Shown here one piece after another: positions 1-8,981 of a stretch of 50,985 nt of DNA. The DNA is taken from positions 1 to 50,985 of the forward strand of contig JASJCJ010000012.1 of NCBI GenBank assembly GCA_030066045.1, given 5' to 3'. Numbering within the stretch: the first letter of the stretch is position 1; each line of letters starts with the position of its first letter. Source of the DNA: Calothrix sp. MO_167.B12 (GTDB lineage Bacteria > Cyanobacteriota > Cyanobacteriia > Cyanobacteriales > Nostocaceae). Under the pieces are notes generated by a model. It did not search any database, had not been told where the DNA came from, and worked only from the letters and a program-made list of their open reading frames with translations. A program made the translations under genes and the position numbers.

Positions 1-150
1 GGTGGACGGGTTCCCCGGCATAAAGCAAATGGCGAACTCCGAAGGAGTAATAAGTTTGTTTTTGTGACCGGGATTCAAACCCCGTCCCAAAAACATTCTG
101 CCTCAAAAGACAGGGCACCAGACCCCAATATTTCGGTAAACCACCGCATA
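1..150. repeat. Intergenic structured repeat remnant
   Basis: This edge of the window has no gene. It holds short inverted segments of a kind dispersed in cyanobacterial intergenic DNA, such as the GGCGAACTCCGAAGGAG tail near 31-47 and a CGGGATTCAAACCCCG palindrome near 69-84. The latter resembles a tRNA T-arm, but no acceptor, anticodon or D arm is present around it. Confidence 0.4.
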
Positions 151-912
151 CTAAAGTTGTTCGGGATCGATTCCTTTTTCCTGCAACTTTTTCCACAAAT
201 CCTGGTAACGTTGTTGTTCTGCTTCTAGCTGAGAAATAGCATTTTCCGCACGTTGACGCTCAGTTTCTGCACGTTGATGCTCAGTTTCCGCACGTTGATG
301 CTCAGTTTCCGCACGCTGACGCTCCAGTTCTCGTTGTTGTGCAAGTTCTACAGAGGTGAGAAATTTTTCCCCATCAGGACGATATATTTCCAAAGTTTCT
401 GGTGTTAACTGAAAACGTATACCTAAACGAGGACTTACCCAACCATCCATCTCTTCAATTACTTCTAAGCCATTTTCTTGGTTTTCTTGATTCCGCAACC
501 ATCCATTCAAATCAATTTTATCTGGATCATAGATATAATACTCCTCAACTCCATAGCGTTCGTAAAATTTGAGTTTTTTTGCCATTTCCTTGAGGGTGTT
601 ACCAGGAGATAATATTTCAAATACTACCTGTACGGGAATATTATCTTCTTCCCATTGTTTGTAGGAACCCCTATGTCCTTTTGGTCTACCAAAAACAACC
701 ATCGCATCGGGTGCTTGACGGGTTAGTTCTCCTAATACCGGATACCAAAGTAAATCACCAGCCACAAATACATCGGGTTGAGACGCAAATAGGATTTCTA
801 AGTTTTCTTTAATAGTGACTATCCATTGAAATTGCTTAGTATTATCAGCCATTGGTTGTCCGTCACTATCGGGGTAGATGATATTAGTGGAGGTTTCTGG
901 TGTGATTACCAT
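151..912 (-). CDS. Uma2-family PD-(D/E)XK nuclease-like protein with coiled-coil tail
   Basis: The 253-residue protein matches the Uma2 (DUF820) restriction-endonuclease-like fold that is greatly expanded in cyanobacteria. Visible family marks are APDAMVVFGRP, the acidic strand VVFEILSPGNT, and the KLKFYERYGVEEYYIYDP segment that closes the nuclease core (about residues 40-150). The C-terminal 50 residues form a charged coiled coil built from QRAETEH heptads, encoded by a 21-bp tandem repeat near 243-330. The biological role of Uma2 proteins is unsettled, and activity cannot be judged from sequence. It ends in EQL, has an ATG start at 912, and stands alone with no obvious operon partner. Confidence 0.85.
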   Translation of the reverse strand: MVITPETSTNIIYPDSDGQPMADNTKQFQWIVTIKENLEILFASQPDVFVAGDLLWYPVLGELTRQAPDAMVVFGRPKGHRGSYKQWEEDNIPVQVVFEILSPGNTLKEMAKKLKFYERYGVEEYYIYDPDKIDLNGWLRNQENQENGLEVIEEMDGWVSPRLGIRFQLTPETLEIYRPDGEKFLTSVELAQQRELERQRAETEHQRAETEHQRAETERQRAENAISQLEAEQQRYQDLWKKLQEKGIDPEQL

Positions 913-1562
913 AAAGCATTACCCAATGCTAGTCGTGGGGATTATCTACAGTTTAATCCATTATGTTTTTCATCTGGTAAACTAATGATTTATTCAGGTT
1001 TGTAGTGCGGGCATCCTGCCCGCTTGATGTATACAATTTAGACACTGAACTTAAAGCTGTTCCTGCCCGCTTGATGTATACAATTTAGACACTGAACTTA
1101 AAGAAAAATAGTAGGTTGGGTGGAACGAAACCAAACCCAACAATCATGTTGACAGTGTTGGGTTACTCTACTCCAAGCCGGTGCGCCTCTACACCCCTCA
1201 ACTCAACCTACGCCTTTAATCCAAAATCTAAAATTGTTCGGTCAAATTATCAAGTTTATACCAATTTGAAAAAAGAATGCGACAGATGGGTAGGGGTTTA
1301 GCACTGCTAAACCCCTACTGCTAAACCCCTACGAGTAATTTAATTTATGTGTCGCAAACATTATTTGAATTGGTATTAGCTAATATTCTTAAGCCTTCTT
1401 CCGGATTTCCTGTCGCAGCCATAACTTTAAATCTGGTATACTCCTAATGATTTCTTCAGGTTTGTAGTGCGGGCATCCTGCCCGCTTGATGTATACAATT
1501 TAGACGCTGAATTAAAAGCTGTTCCTGCCTGCTTGATGTATACAATTTAGACACTTAACAGC
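913..1562. repeat. Repeat-filled intergenic region
   Basis: No credible gene is present. Two partial copies (about 1001-1104 and 1462-1556) of an element containing the GCGGGCATCCTGCCCGC hairpin and TATACAATTTAGAC end are seen, each with its right half repeated. Between them lie a long inverted repeat beginning GTAGGTTGGGTGGA (about 1110-1215) and a perfect 29-bp palindrome GTAGGGGTTTAGCA...TGCTAAACCCCTAC at 1290-1318. A short open frame at 1116-1301 is made of these repeats and is not called. Confidence 0.7.
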
Positions 1563-2717
1563 TTACCCCTTAGCCAAAGCCAACTTCCTCACCAACTCAT
1601 CCTTTAACTGTTGAAAATAATTCGCCGTATCTTCCAACCCCGCAGCCTTAGCATAACGAATCAAAGGCTCCAACAACCAAGCTTCCGTGGGAGTAATTTC
1701 TGGTTCCAGAGTGCCTAAACTCAACTTCATTTGCACCCATTGCAAACTAGAGGTAATATGCTCAGAATGGGGACGACAGGTTTGTAGAACTTCCTGAAAA
1801 ATCACTTCCACATCTTCCTGCAAATCATAAACCTTCACCATTTGTCCCACCCGAAATACTTGATGCACTAACTCTCGCATCCTGGGTTGATGGGCAGGAT
1901 CTAAAATTTCTCCCACCGTTAAAGCCCGAAAATTACCCTGAGAATCTATCGCTAATAACTGTCCCAGAAAATTAGTCACTAAATTCACCAAAGCCTTATC
2001 AAATTCCACCCGGGTAGGGGAACCATGCACCGCTTCTTCAAACCAAGCTCCCCTACTAGCTAAAATCTGTGTACAATAAGCCCTAGTAATAGCATCTGTA
2101 CCAGTAATTTGGGTACGTCCACTTGGTCCGGGTTTATATACCGTATTTTTACCACTACCTTGACGTAATCCAGTTTGAATAGTTACGCCACGCAACAATC
2201 TACAAACTATTTGTGGCATAATTGCAGGCCATAAATCTGGGAGACGAGCAAACAGAATAGCTTCTTCGATTTTTTCAACAAAAATTTGGCGGAAACGTTG
2301 GAAATATATACCATTAGCAGCAAGTACAAAGACGGGGAAAGATTCCTGAAGTGCAGATATCGATCCCCGTTCGTAAAGCATAACTAACAACTCCACCATA
2401 GTAGTAATTACCCCTAGGAGTTGGTCGGGATTTGTACAAACAAGTATAACTTCTGGTAAAAAGCCAGACTGACAACAAGTAAGTAAGTCTGGCTGCAAAA
2501 GATTTTCTGTTTCTAGAGACTGGATTCCTCGGGGGGTAGCAATGTTGATTTTGCCGCTTTGCTTTAAAGCTGTTGCGCTTGTGGAACCCCGACGTTCTAA
2601 AAAATATACTTGACCATCTATTTGTTGTAATTCCCCCGTTAAATGGTAGAAAAGACTGACACCCAGTGCCCCCGGTGGTAAAATCCCAATGCTGCCTTTG
2701 ATTAAAGAAGTAGCCAT
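1563..2717 (-). CDS. Conserved protein of unknown function with possible N-terminal Rossmann fold
   Basis: The 384-residue protein begins with GILPPGALGVSLFYHLTGEL, a glycine-rich loop followed by a helix that resembles the dinucleotide-binding start of ketopantoate-reductase or 6-phosphogluconate-dehydrogenase-like proteins. A strand FLPEVILVCTNPDQLLGVI about 100 residues later fits a Rossmann core, and the rest is helical, as in the C-terminal domains of those families. I do not recognise a specific enzyme and infer only a possible NAD(P)-binding protein. The start is ATG at 2717, and the preceding DNA is a heptad repeat. There is no operon partner, and the next minus-strand gene upstream (ACT protein) is 309 bp away. 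Confidence 0.6.
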   Translation of the reverse strand: MATSLIKGSIGILPPGALGVSLFYHLTGELQQIDGQVYFLERRGSTSATALKQSGKINIATPRGIQSLETENLLQPDLLTCCQSGFLPEVILVCTNPDQLLGVITTMVELLVMLYERGSISALQESFPVFVLAANGIYFQRFRQIFVEKIEEAILFARLPDLWPAIMPQIVCRLLRGVTIQTGLRQGSGKNTVYKPGPSGRTQITGTDAITRAYCTQILASRGAWFEEAVHGSPTRVEFDKALVNLVTNFLGQLLAIDSQGNFRALTVGEILDPAHQPRMRELVHQVFRVGQMVKVYDLQEDVEVIFQEVLQTCRPHSEHITSSLQWVQMKLSLGTLEPEITPTEAWLLEPLIRYAKAAGLEDTANYFQQLKDELVRKLALAKG

Positions 2718-2785
2718 TCGATTTTGGATTTTAGATTTTGGATTTTGGATTTTAGATTTTAGATTTTAGATTTTAGATTTTGGGT
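2718..2785. repeat. Heptanucleotide tandem repeat (TTTTAGA/TTTTGGA)
   Basis: Immediately upstream of the preceding gene's start codon the sequence alternates ATTTTGG and ATTTTAG units for nine or so copies. Being a 7-bp unit of low complexity, it is one of several short tandem repeats (STRR) of heterocystous-cyanobacterial type in the window. Confidence 0.85.
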
Positions 2786-2940
2786 TGCTCCCATATATCA
2801 AAATTATCAGGTGAAAAATCAACGTCGAGGATGAAAATGCTTTGTGACTAACTCCTCAAGGGCGCACGCAATGCGCCCCTACAAACTCTGCGCCTCCTAA
2901 TTATTTTCAAGCTAGTCCCTTATGGGAAAATCTCACACCT

Positions 2941-3022
2941 AAGTTGTCAACTAACAACTGTCAACTAACAACTGTCAACTAACAACTGTCAACTAACAAC
3001 TGTCAACTAACAACTAACAACC
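2941..3022. repeat. Tandem repeat CAACTAACAACTGT
   Basis: A 14-bp unit, itself two related heptads (AACTGTC and AACTAAC), is repeated about five times just downstream of the ACT-domain gene stop codon. It is a short tandem repeat with no coding content. Confidence 0.9.
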
Positions 3023-3026
3023 ATTT

Positions 3027-3434
3027 TCAAACTTCTAGTGCAGATAAAATTTGACTAGCATTCTTTAAATCAGAAACCTTGACCATCAGCCGCATTTTTT
3101 TTCCAGAACTAACAGCACTACCATAAGTATACTCAATGTTAATTTTAGCGTCAGCTAAGGCTGCGGCTATTCGTGCTAATAAACCAGGACTATCAATAAT
3201 TTCTAAGGCGATGACATCTGCTTCAATCACATAAAAACCCTCTTGTAAGAGTAAATTTTTACAGGTGTTGGGTTCACTAGTAATCAAACGGATCACACCT
3301 TGTTCAATGTTATCAACTAAAGAAATTGCCTCAATGTTAATATTATGTTCAGATATGACTTTGCTAACTGCTGCTAAACGACCAGGATAGTTTTCTAGAG
3401 CAACGGTGAGTTGACGTTGAATGGTAAATTTCAT
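3027..3434 (-). CDS. Tandem ACT-domain regulatory protein
   Basis: The 135-residue protein consists of two ACT domains: residues 1-65 (VALENYPGRLAAVSKVISEHNINIEAISL) and 70-135 (VIALEIIDSPGLLARIAAALADAKINIEYTYG). Each has the beta-alpha-beta-beta-alpha-beta signature, with the glycine at the strand-helix turn (PGRLAAV, PGLLARI) that forms ligand sites. Stand-alone double-ACT proteins bind amino acids or related small ligands and act as regulators; the ligand cannot be told here. The length suits a protein with no catalytic domain. The ATG start at 3434 is followed directly by the first beta strand. No operon partner is evident. Confidence 0.9.
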   Translation of the reverse strand: MKFTIQRQLTVALENYPGRLAAVSKVISEHNINIEAISLVDNIEQGVIRLITSEPNTCKNLLLQEGFYVIEADVIALEIIDSPGLLARIAAALADAKINIEYTYGSAVSSGKKMRLMVKVSDLKNASQILSALEV

Positions 3435-3463
3435 GGCAATTTAATGACCATAATCAGTAGTAA

Positions 3464-3572
3464 CACATATCTTGCACCTTCTCAATAAGGGTAAGGTGGG
3501 CACTGCCCACCCTACGGGAAAATAAGGATTTCAAGCTCTGATTTTCTCAATAATTTTGTGGTGCAAGATGTG
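3464..3572. repeat. 109-bp MITE-like element, CACATATCTTGCACC ends
   Basis: The ends CACATATCTTGCACC and GTGCAAGATGTG are inverted. A second copy of the same 109-bp length lies in reverse orientation at 30557-30665, sharing the adjoining TTCTCAATAAG and GTAAGGTGGGCA blocks. It carries no gene and lies upstream of the ACT-domain gene. Confidence 0.75.
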
Positions 3573-3614
3573 AAGTAATATAACAGAAACTAACAGTTGC
3601 AATTTTAGTCACAT

Positions 3615-3643
3615 ATCCCCGATTTCTTCAAGAAGTCGGGGAT
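3615..3643. repeat. Dispersed palindrome ATCCCCGA...TCGGGGAT
   Basis: This is a near-perfect 29-bp palindrome; a near copy occurs at 29873-29895. There is no T-run, so it is not a convincing terminator on its own. Confidence 0.75.
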
Positions 3644-3660
3644 CTAAATACCCACGATTC

Positions 3661-4095
3661 AAAGTATTTTAACCATCCTTGCGGGAAGTCCCCCGGTGGA
3701 GTTTACGGAACCGGGGGATGAAAGCGAGGGCAAGGTCTTGATTGCAAAACTAATAAATGAGATAATACCCACAGCGAGGTAAATATCAGTAATAGAACCC
3801 GCTTGCCGCCAGGGATGACAACCTCCTACGAGTGTGAAAGCTACTTATCTACCCCTGAACGATACAGCTGGCGGCAGTATCCGGTGAACAGACCCCGAAA
3901 TCATTGCTCTTGAGCAGTTGCCCAACACTGGTATCTGACCAACTAAATAATTGTCACGGCGTTTGGAACGAGCGTCGTTAGACGTGGATGGTGAACCTCT
4001 ATCTAGTAGAGCCAACCGGACTCGAATAGGTAAGTTTGCCAGATGAGACGTTAGAAACCTCGCACGCAGCGTAGCGAAGTGCGTAGTTAGTTCAT
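3661..4095 (+). ncRNA. Candidate structured RNA, possibly an orphan IscB/HEARO-type omega RNA
   Basis: This gene-free stretch has unusually ordered secondary structure. The first part pairs CCTTGC (3677-3682) with GCAAGG (3730-3735) around a nine-base stem TCCCCCGGT/ACCGGGGGA. The second begins near 3795 with AGAACCCGCTTGCCGCCAG, whose TGCCGCCAG (3804-3812) pairs exactly with CTGGCGGCA (3868-3876). Hairpins CGTC/GACG (3973-3984) and CTCTA/TAGAG (3997-4011) follow. The size and layout remind me of cyanobacterial HEARO (IscB omega) RNAs, many of which lack an adjacent iscB gene. That family assignment is from memory and unverified. No iscB or tnpB frame is nearby, and the first hairpin block could belong to a different IS end. 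Confidence 0.4.
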
Positions 4096-4101
4096 GTTGA
4101 T

Positions 4102-4188
4102 CCGCAGCTAAATTGTATCAAGTAAAAAAATCAGGTGATTGTAGTGCGGGCATCCTGCCCGCTTTATGTATACAATTTAGACGCTTAA
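4102..4188. repeat. 87-bp MITE-like element, family with GCGGGCATCCTGCCCGC core
   Basis: The left end CGCAGCTAAATTGTAT and right end TATACAATTTAGACGCTTA are imperfect inverted repeats flanking the palindrome GCGGGCATCCTGCCCGC. Other full copies lie at 7361-7448 and, inverted, 37758-37844. This copy abuts the 3' end of the oxidoreductase gene. Confidence 0.85.
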
Positions 4189-4192
4189 CAGC

Positions 4193-5377
4193 TTAAGATA
4201 AACGACTGGGTTGACATTGAGCGATCGCTTCATCATTTTTACCTATAATAAAATTAGCGAATCTTTGTGCTAAGGGCGGTACTATTACTAGGGGATTACT
4301 AAACCCTGAAAATATATGTAAACCCTGCCAGCCTGGAATTTCACCAATTAAAGGCAAGCTGTCTTGACTAAATGCCACTAAACAATGATGCCAAGTTCCT
4401 GGTATATCTTTTAGCACTGGCAAGACTTCGCCAATACTTTGACGTAATGCAGTTTCGCTCCCACTAGAGTCAACCTCTGCAAACGGATCTGTAAGGGTGC
4501 GACTTATTTGACCTAAACGTAAACTCCCATCCAAGAATTGCACCGCACCAGGATCTAAAATTGGCGGTGCTGGTTGATTTCCGGGTTCTTTCCACGGGCG
4601 ATCGCTTGTGGTAGAATCGGCTTCTAACTGGAAGCGTTTTAATTGTGCTGGCATCACCAAGGTATGCAATTTGATATCTACAGGTAAAGTTGCAATCATT
4701 TCTGCATGGGTGAAATACAGTTTAACGTTGATCCCCGATGCTTTTAATAGTTGGCGACTATACCCCCCCGCACATATCACCACATTACTACTATGATATG
4801 TCTGTGAGGTTGTTTTCACCCCCGTACAGGTAGATAAAGCGTCATTGACAGAGGAAATAGACTGTAGCTGTTGTACTCGAGTAATTTGCATTGTCCCCCC
4901 ACCACGGAGAAATGCTTGGATGTAAGCTTGTGCTGTCTTTTGGGGATGGATATGACCATGTTTCACAGTTAAAGCGCCTGATATGGCTTGCCGATTTAAC
5001 AGTGGTTCTAACTCACAAGCCTCGGCAACGGTTAGTAGTTGGGGAGGGTTCGCAAAACGATTATAGCTATTTGCTATGGCTTGGCGATCGCTATTTTTAG
5101 GAATAGTTAACAGTAAATCTAACTCCCGAAATTCAGTGTCAGCATCTAATTCTGTAGAGAGGAGGCGATGACGGGCAATTCCCTCTTCACATAATTGGCT
5201 GCTTAGGGGTGTAGTTCCAGACCAAAAGGCTAAACCACCGTAACTATAACGGGTAGCGTTATTAGGTATACTATCTTCCTCTAACAGAAGTACAGAAAAA
5301 TTTTGTTTGACTAATTCATAAGCCAGGGCAGCACCCGTAATTCCTGCACCAACAATAATCCAATCGTAGGTTTTCAT
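4193..5377 (-). CDS. FAD-dependent oxidoreductase, D-amino-acid-oxidase/glycine-oxidase family
   Basis: The 394-residue protein starts with the FAD-binding motif WIIVGAGITGAALAYELVKQ (GxGxxG, residues 5-24) followed by the acidic end of the second strand (LLLEED). It closes with GLHIFSGFSNPLVIVPPLAQ, the C-terminal flavin-contacting loop of DAO-family enzymes. These oxidise amine substrates such as glycine, sarcosine or D-amino acids with oxygen or another acceptor; the substrate is not evident. HGHIHPQKTAQAYIQAFLRGGG in the middle is typical of the family. The start ATG overlaps by four bases the stop of a 26-codon open frame, suggesting translational coupling. Confidence 0.85.
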   Translation of the reverse strand: MKTYDWIIVGAGITGAALAYELVKQNFSVLLLEEDSIPNNATRYSYGGLAFWSGTTPLSSQLCEEGIARHRLLSTELDADTEFRELDLLLTIPKNSDRQAIANSYNRFANPPQLLTVAEACELEPLLNRQAISGALTVKHGHIHPQKTAQAYIQAFLRGGGTMQITRVQQLQSISSVNDALSTCTGVKTTSQTYHSSNVVICAGGYSRQLLKASGINVKLYFTHAEMIATLPVDIKLHTLVMPAQLKRFQLEADSTTSDRPWKEPGNQPAPPILDPGAVQFLDGSLRLGQISRTLTDPFAEVDSSGSETALRQSIGEVLPVLKDIPGTWHHCLVAFSQDSLPLIGEIPGWQGLHIFSGFSNPLVIVPPLAQRFANFIIGKNDEAIAQCQPSRLS

Positions 5378-5454
5378 CTAGTAAATTCACCATCGACAGC
5401 TAAGCAAATATTTTCTCGCAATTTTTCGATAAAGTTAGCAGCGATCGCTTGCAT
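5374..5454 (-). CDS. Possible 26-residue leader or remnant ORF, ATGA-coupled to the oxidoreductase
   Basis: A short frame (MQAIAANFIEKLRENICLAV..., 26 residues) starts at an ATG within a HIP1-containing stretch. Its TGA stop overlaps the ATG of the FAD oxidoreductase in an ATGA arrangement. The peptide has the look of an amphipathic helix, but no family is recognised and no good Shine-Dalgarno sequence precedes it. It may be a coupling leader, the relic of an upstream gene, or chance. Confidence 0.3.
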   Translation of the reverse strand: MQAIAANFIEKLRENICLAVDGEFTR

Positions 5455-6158
5455 AGTATATCACCAATCAGTATAATCAAGTAAGATTACTTAGATTTTT
5501 TTAATTTTGAATTATCCCTGATGGGATGCTTGTATTTTCCAGGAAAGAACTTTTCAGAAAAGGGAAATCTACGCTTCATTTTTACGTCATAGATTTTACC
5601 GAAATTGATATTGAATATCACAGGTTATTTATATAAATTTGAATTGTGTATATAAAACACAAATATTCTCTCGGTAAAGCAATCTTGCTACCAGATTCAG
5701 GATTTCCCCAAAACCTGATATCTAAATTAGCAGACAAATAATACCGTTAGTTAACGTGAGTTCGACGAAATTTTGATGCTAAAACCCTTATGAATCAAGA
5801 ATTTGTACAATTCAAGTGAGGAGTCACTTCCCAAATAGTTGATAATAAACTCAACAATTAACCTAAACTTAGTAAATCAGTGTGAGTTCGACAGAACTCA
5901 GGTAAATTTTAACTCCGAACTCCGAACTCCGAACTCCGAACTCCGAACTCCGAACTCACGTTTAGTTAATTACCGTAAATAAATCCTAAACTCATGGAAT
6001 GGGGCTTCGATGGTCAATTAGATCTCAGTCTCTCCAAGCAAACCTTTTGATTTGGTGTTTTTGCCTTCACTCATGGGAGGCGATGCTCTGTTGTCAGAGA
6101 CAGCCGCCCAAGGGGAATGTTCCCCAAAGGTTACATTGAACTTACCAAAGGATGAGGT
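5455..6158. other. AT-rich intergenic region with heptad repeat
   Basis: No gene is supported. The stretch contains the heptad repeat at 5911-5956 and otherwise AT-rich sequence; the last 150 bp may be the degraded end of the IS630-type element that follows. Confidence 0.6.
5911..5956. repeat. Heptanucleotide tandem repeat (AACTCCG)
   Basis: Six and a half perfect copies of AACTCCG. The same unit recurs in imperfect form at 31699-31738. Confidence 0.95.
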
Positions 6159-6662
6159 TTATTGACTAGGGGGAAAAGTTTGTTTTATATCTGACTTAAT
6201 TGTCCCGTTGTTTTTGCCTACTAGGTTGACTTTTAGCTTGTAGCGTACAAGTTTATGAACTGTTTTGTAGGATGCTTTGACACCACACTCGCATTCCAGC
6301 CATGTATGGACTTCCTTATAAGTCTTGAATGCTTGCGGTTGTTGTAAACGTTCTTGCAATTTTGCAATCGCTGCTGTTGAAATTACTGCTTGCTTACCCG
6401 GTGGGCGCTTATCTTCTAACAAGGCAGTCAAACCAGATTCTCTATAGCTTTTCAGCCATCTAGTAATAGTTGCTTCACTACGATGAAGGAGTTCTGCTAC
6501 TTCTTGACGTGTCTTAACTTTGCCAATTTTCAGCCAGTAGAGCATTTGTAACCGTTCTTTTTTACTGGCTGTCGTAGTGAATTTGAGTAATTTTTCTAAT
6601 TCTGAGACCGTTTCATGAATCGTTATTTGTAATGGGCGAGACATTGTGATGTAATTCACCAC
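6159..6662 (-). pseudogene. IS630-type transposase, N-terminal HTH fragment
   Basis: The 167-residue frame has a helix-turn-helix of the IS630/Tc1 transposase type: TRQEVAELLHRSEATITRWLKSYRESGLTALLEDKRPPGK, followed by a second winged-helix segment FKTYKEVHTWLECECGVKASYKTVHKLVRYKLKVNL. The DDE catalytic domain that should follow is absent. After KLKVNL the frame changes to an unrelated tail (VGKNNGTIKSDIKQ...) and stops, and no transposase frame continues downstream. It is therefore an inactive remnant, or possibly a domesticated DNA-binding protein. An intact ATG lies at 6662, with a second in-frame ATG six codons later (MSRPLQ). Confidence 0.75.
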
Positions 6663-7360
6663 GAAAATTATTCTGTTAATTAAGATTATCTCAGAATTTC
6701 AACACAAACTTACAAATAATCCAGAAACTTTACATAAAATTTATAGTGTTTTTGATGATACTTTAAATTTTTCGTATAACAAATAAAAAACAAATTTGCC
6801 ATTGACAATCATTTCTAATGACTATTACCAAATACTTACAGTCTATTCTTCAGGATTGGCTATCATTCCCTAAATTCAGTATATATAGCCCTAAAACTTA
6901 CATAAAGATTATATAAAGTTGAAGTGAAAATTTAATTTTATTAACCTATTTTATATTTTAATACAAAAAGATGAACTATTTAATATTTCGACACATAAGT
7001 AAAAATAGCAGATTTCTATTCTCTGGAGTATGCAAAACAATAATCTTCTCTGTACCTTCGCGCCTCTGCGTGAGATTCATATTTTCAATCAGCAACGCCA
7101 TTTATTTTTTAGTGTTCCCTAACCCAGTAGTTGATGCCCCAAAAAGAGCAGAGAGAAAAATGCTGAGAAAAAATTTGTATTTCATGCAAGTGAAAAATGC
7201 TATAGTTTGAAAGAATTAAGAGTTCCTTTGCAAAAAGCACACCACCAAGAATGAAAGAGAGCTGTTAAACTCATCACCTCCTCACTCCATCAACTCTTTC
7301 GATTCCTTGTGGGTGGCAAGTGCCACCAGTAACTCTGCTCTTAAGGAATAGCTCAGTTAA
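6663..7360. other. Gene-free AT-rich region
   Basis: Only short chance frames are present, including one of 79 residues at 6971-7210 that overlaps the dispersed non-coding phrase CTTCGCGCCTCTGCGTGAGA. No homologous or regulatory signal is recognised. Confidence 0.5.
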
Positions 7361-7448
7361 TACGCAGCTAAATTGTATCAAGTAAAAAAATCAGGTAATT
7401 GTAGTGCGGACATCCTGCCCGCCTTCTGTATACAATTTAGACGCTTAA
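7361..7448. repeat. MITE-like element, second full copy (GCGGACATCCTGCCCGC core)
   Basis: Near-identical to the element at 4102-4188, with the same TACGCAGCTAAATTGTAT and TATACAATTTAGACGCTTA ends and one mismatch in the central palindrome. Confidence 0.85.
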
Positions 7449-7458
7449 TAGCTTATTT

Positions 7459-7494
7459 CCCGTTGGTGATAGAAAGCTGCCTACGGGGTTTTTT
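7459..7494 (+). terminator. Possible rho-independent terminator
   Basis: CCCGTTGG (7459-7466) can pair with CCTACGGG (7480-7487) with one T:T mismatch, and a run of six T residues follows (7489-7494). No gene ends just upstream on this strand, so it would terminate an unrecognised transcript or be an orphan. Confidence 0.35.
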
Positions 7495-8981
7495 ATCCTG
7501 ACTAGATATTTTGTTATCATTTATTAACATTTTTTATTAACTTATGTATATCTAACGAGGAAATTTATCTCTGTAAAGGTGCGCTTAATTATTGACTAGA
7601 CACCCTAGATAGAAATCTGCACAATTTTTTATTTATGATTCTTATCTGCTTTACATGAAGACCAACTGCTTATTGGTCGTTTTTGCGATCCCTACCCATT
7701 GTATTAAGCTCATGTTTACAGAGAAATTATATTTTGGTATGCCAAGACTGGAAATTGAGTAGAACCTAAGCAGAAAAACTGTTATAAGTAATTCAGGTAA
7801 TTAATATAGACACTATATAAAAATTACCTAGCGATCGCCAATGACAATTTCACTATCTGAGCATTCGATTGAAGACTATAGTGGTTCAATTTAGTTTGCC
7901 ACTATCATGTGATATTTTGTGACTTTCAAAGCTGAATTCCGTATTTCAAGTTCAGTCGAAAATATTGTAAATAGGGATAAATATTTGTTTGTCAAATAAT
8001 AATTATCGAGAATGGAGGGTGTGCATGTACCAGGCTATTGTGTGTGTTGATATATTCAAAACTTACTATTTACTTCACTATATATATCTCTAACATATAT
8101 ATTTGATATACTCGATGGCTAGTTTTCTTGGTGGCTTTTAGCATTATTTATGGTGGATGTGGATTTCAAAGATAAGCAAAATGATATAAATAGTATTGAC
8201 TGCTAAATTTTTCCACCCATCAGAATTAATGCAATATAGCAATCAAATTTAATCAATGAGATAATAATAAGCCTGAGAGTAAGTGAACCAGGTTAAATTT
8301 AATCAATTTTGAGGCTCGTACTTAGAGTATCAAATTCTGATATAGCGTATAATAAAAGTATGAATCTATCCCAGTAATAGAATTTGCGGCATCAATATTC
8401 ATCTATATGAAAAGATAAAACGCAAAATCAAGATTTACCAGCACATGAGACTGGGTAAAATAGACATTTTTAGATTAGTGGGATAAGTTCATCACCATCT
8501 TTCATATTGAAACCTGGAGTTGCTGATTATTCAGATGTGTCATTGTGACTTAAGGTAGTAATCCCAAAGCCATATAAAAAACTAGAATTCTCAATACCAA
8601 TCAGGTTTAATCCTGTAATCAAGGAAATTAAGATCACATCTTTAGTCACAATAAATATTTATCTTGTGTCTGAATTGATTTCAGATAGAATTAGGTTTGT
8701 TCAGATAAAATTATTTGTTACAACTAGGTCTTTTAATTAGAGCCTTAATTCCTAATTCAAGTCAAACCAATAAATTTTCCTGTGTGCGCTAGCTAAACAG
8801 TGGATATTTCCTGGATGCCTTACCAATTATCATCGGTCAGGTAACTGCATTTGGCTGATGTTTTACTCCCAATCTCAGAAATATATTAGAAAACTGGATT
8901 TGTTTGATTATTTATTTATTTTCAAAAGTATATTTTTCTGGGAATATGTTGCTCAATCATGAATAGAGAGGATGTTTAATT
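7495..8981. other. Long gene-free region upstream of the EPS locus
   Basis: About 1.5 kb without a coding frame of note; the DNA is AT-rich with several poly-A/T tracts. It presumably contains the promoter of the polysaccharide operon, but I cannot point to one. A purine-rich AGAGAGG lies about ten bases before the first EPS start codon. Confidence 0.5.

Noticed and set aside
55-100. tRNA-like T-arm (CGGGATTCAAACCCCG)
   Set aside because: No acceptor stem, anticodon loop or D arm can be folded around it, and a similar GGGTTTAAA...CCC phrase occurs near 49783-49845 as a dispersed repeat.
3661-4095. Group II intron or retron interpretation of the structured stretch
   Set aside because: No domain V-like hairpin with AGC/GUUC features and no reverse transcriptase nearby.
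6971-7210. 79-residue plus-strand ORF
   Set aside because: Contains a dispersed non-coding phrase (CTTCGCGCCTCTGCGTGAGA), has no ribosome site and no recognisable domain.
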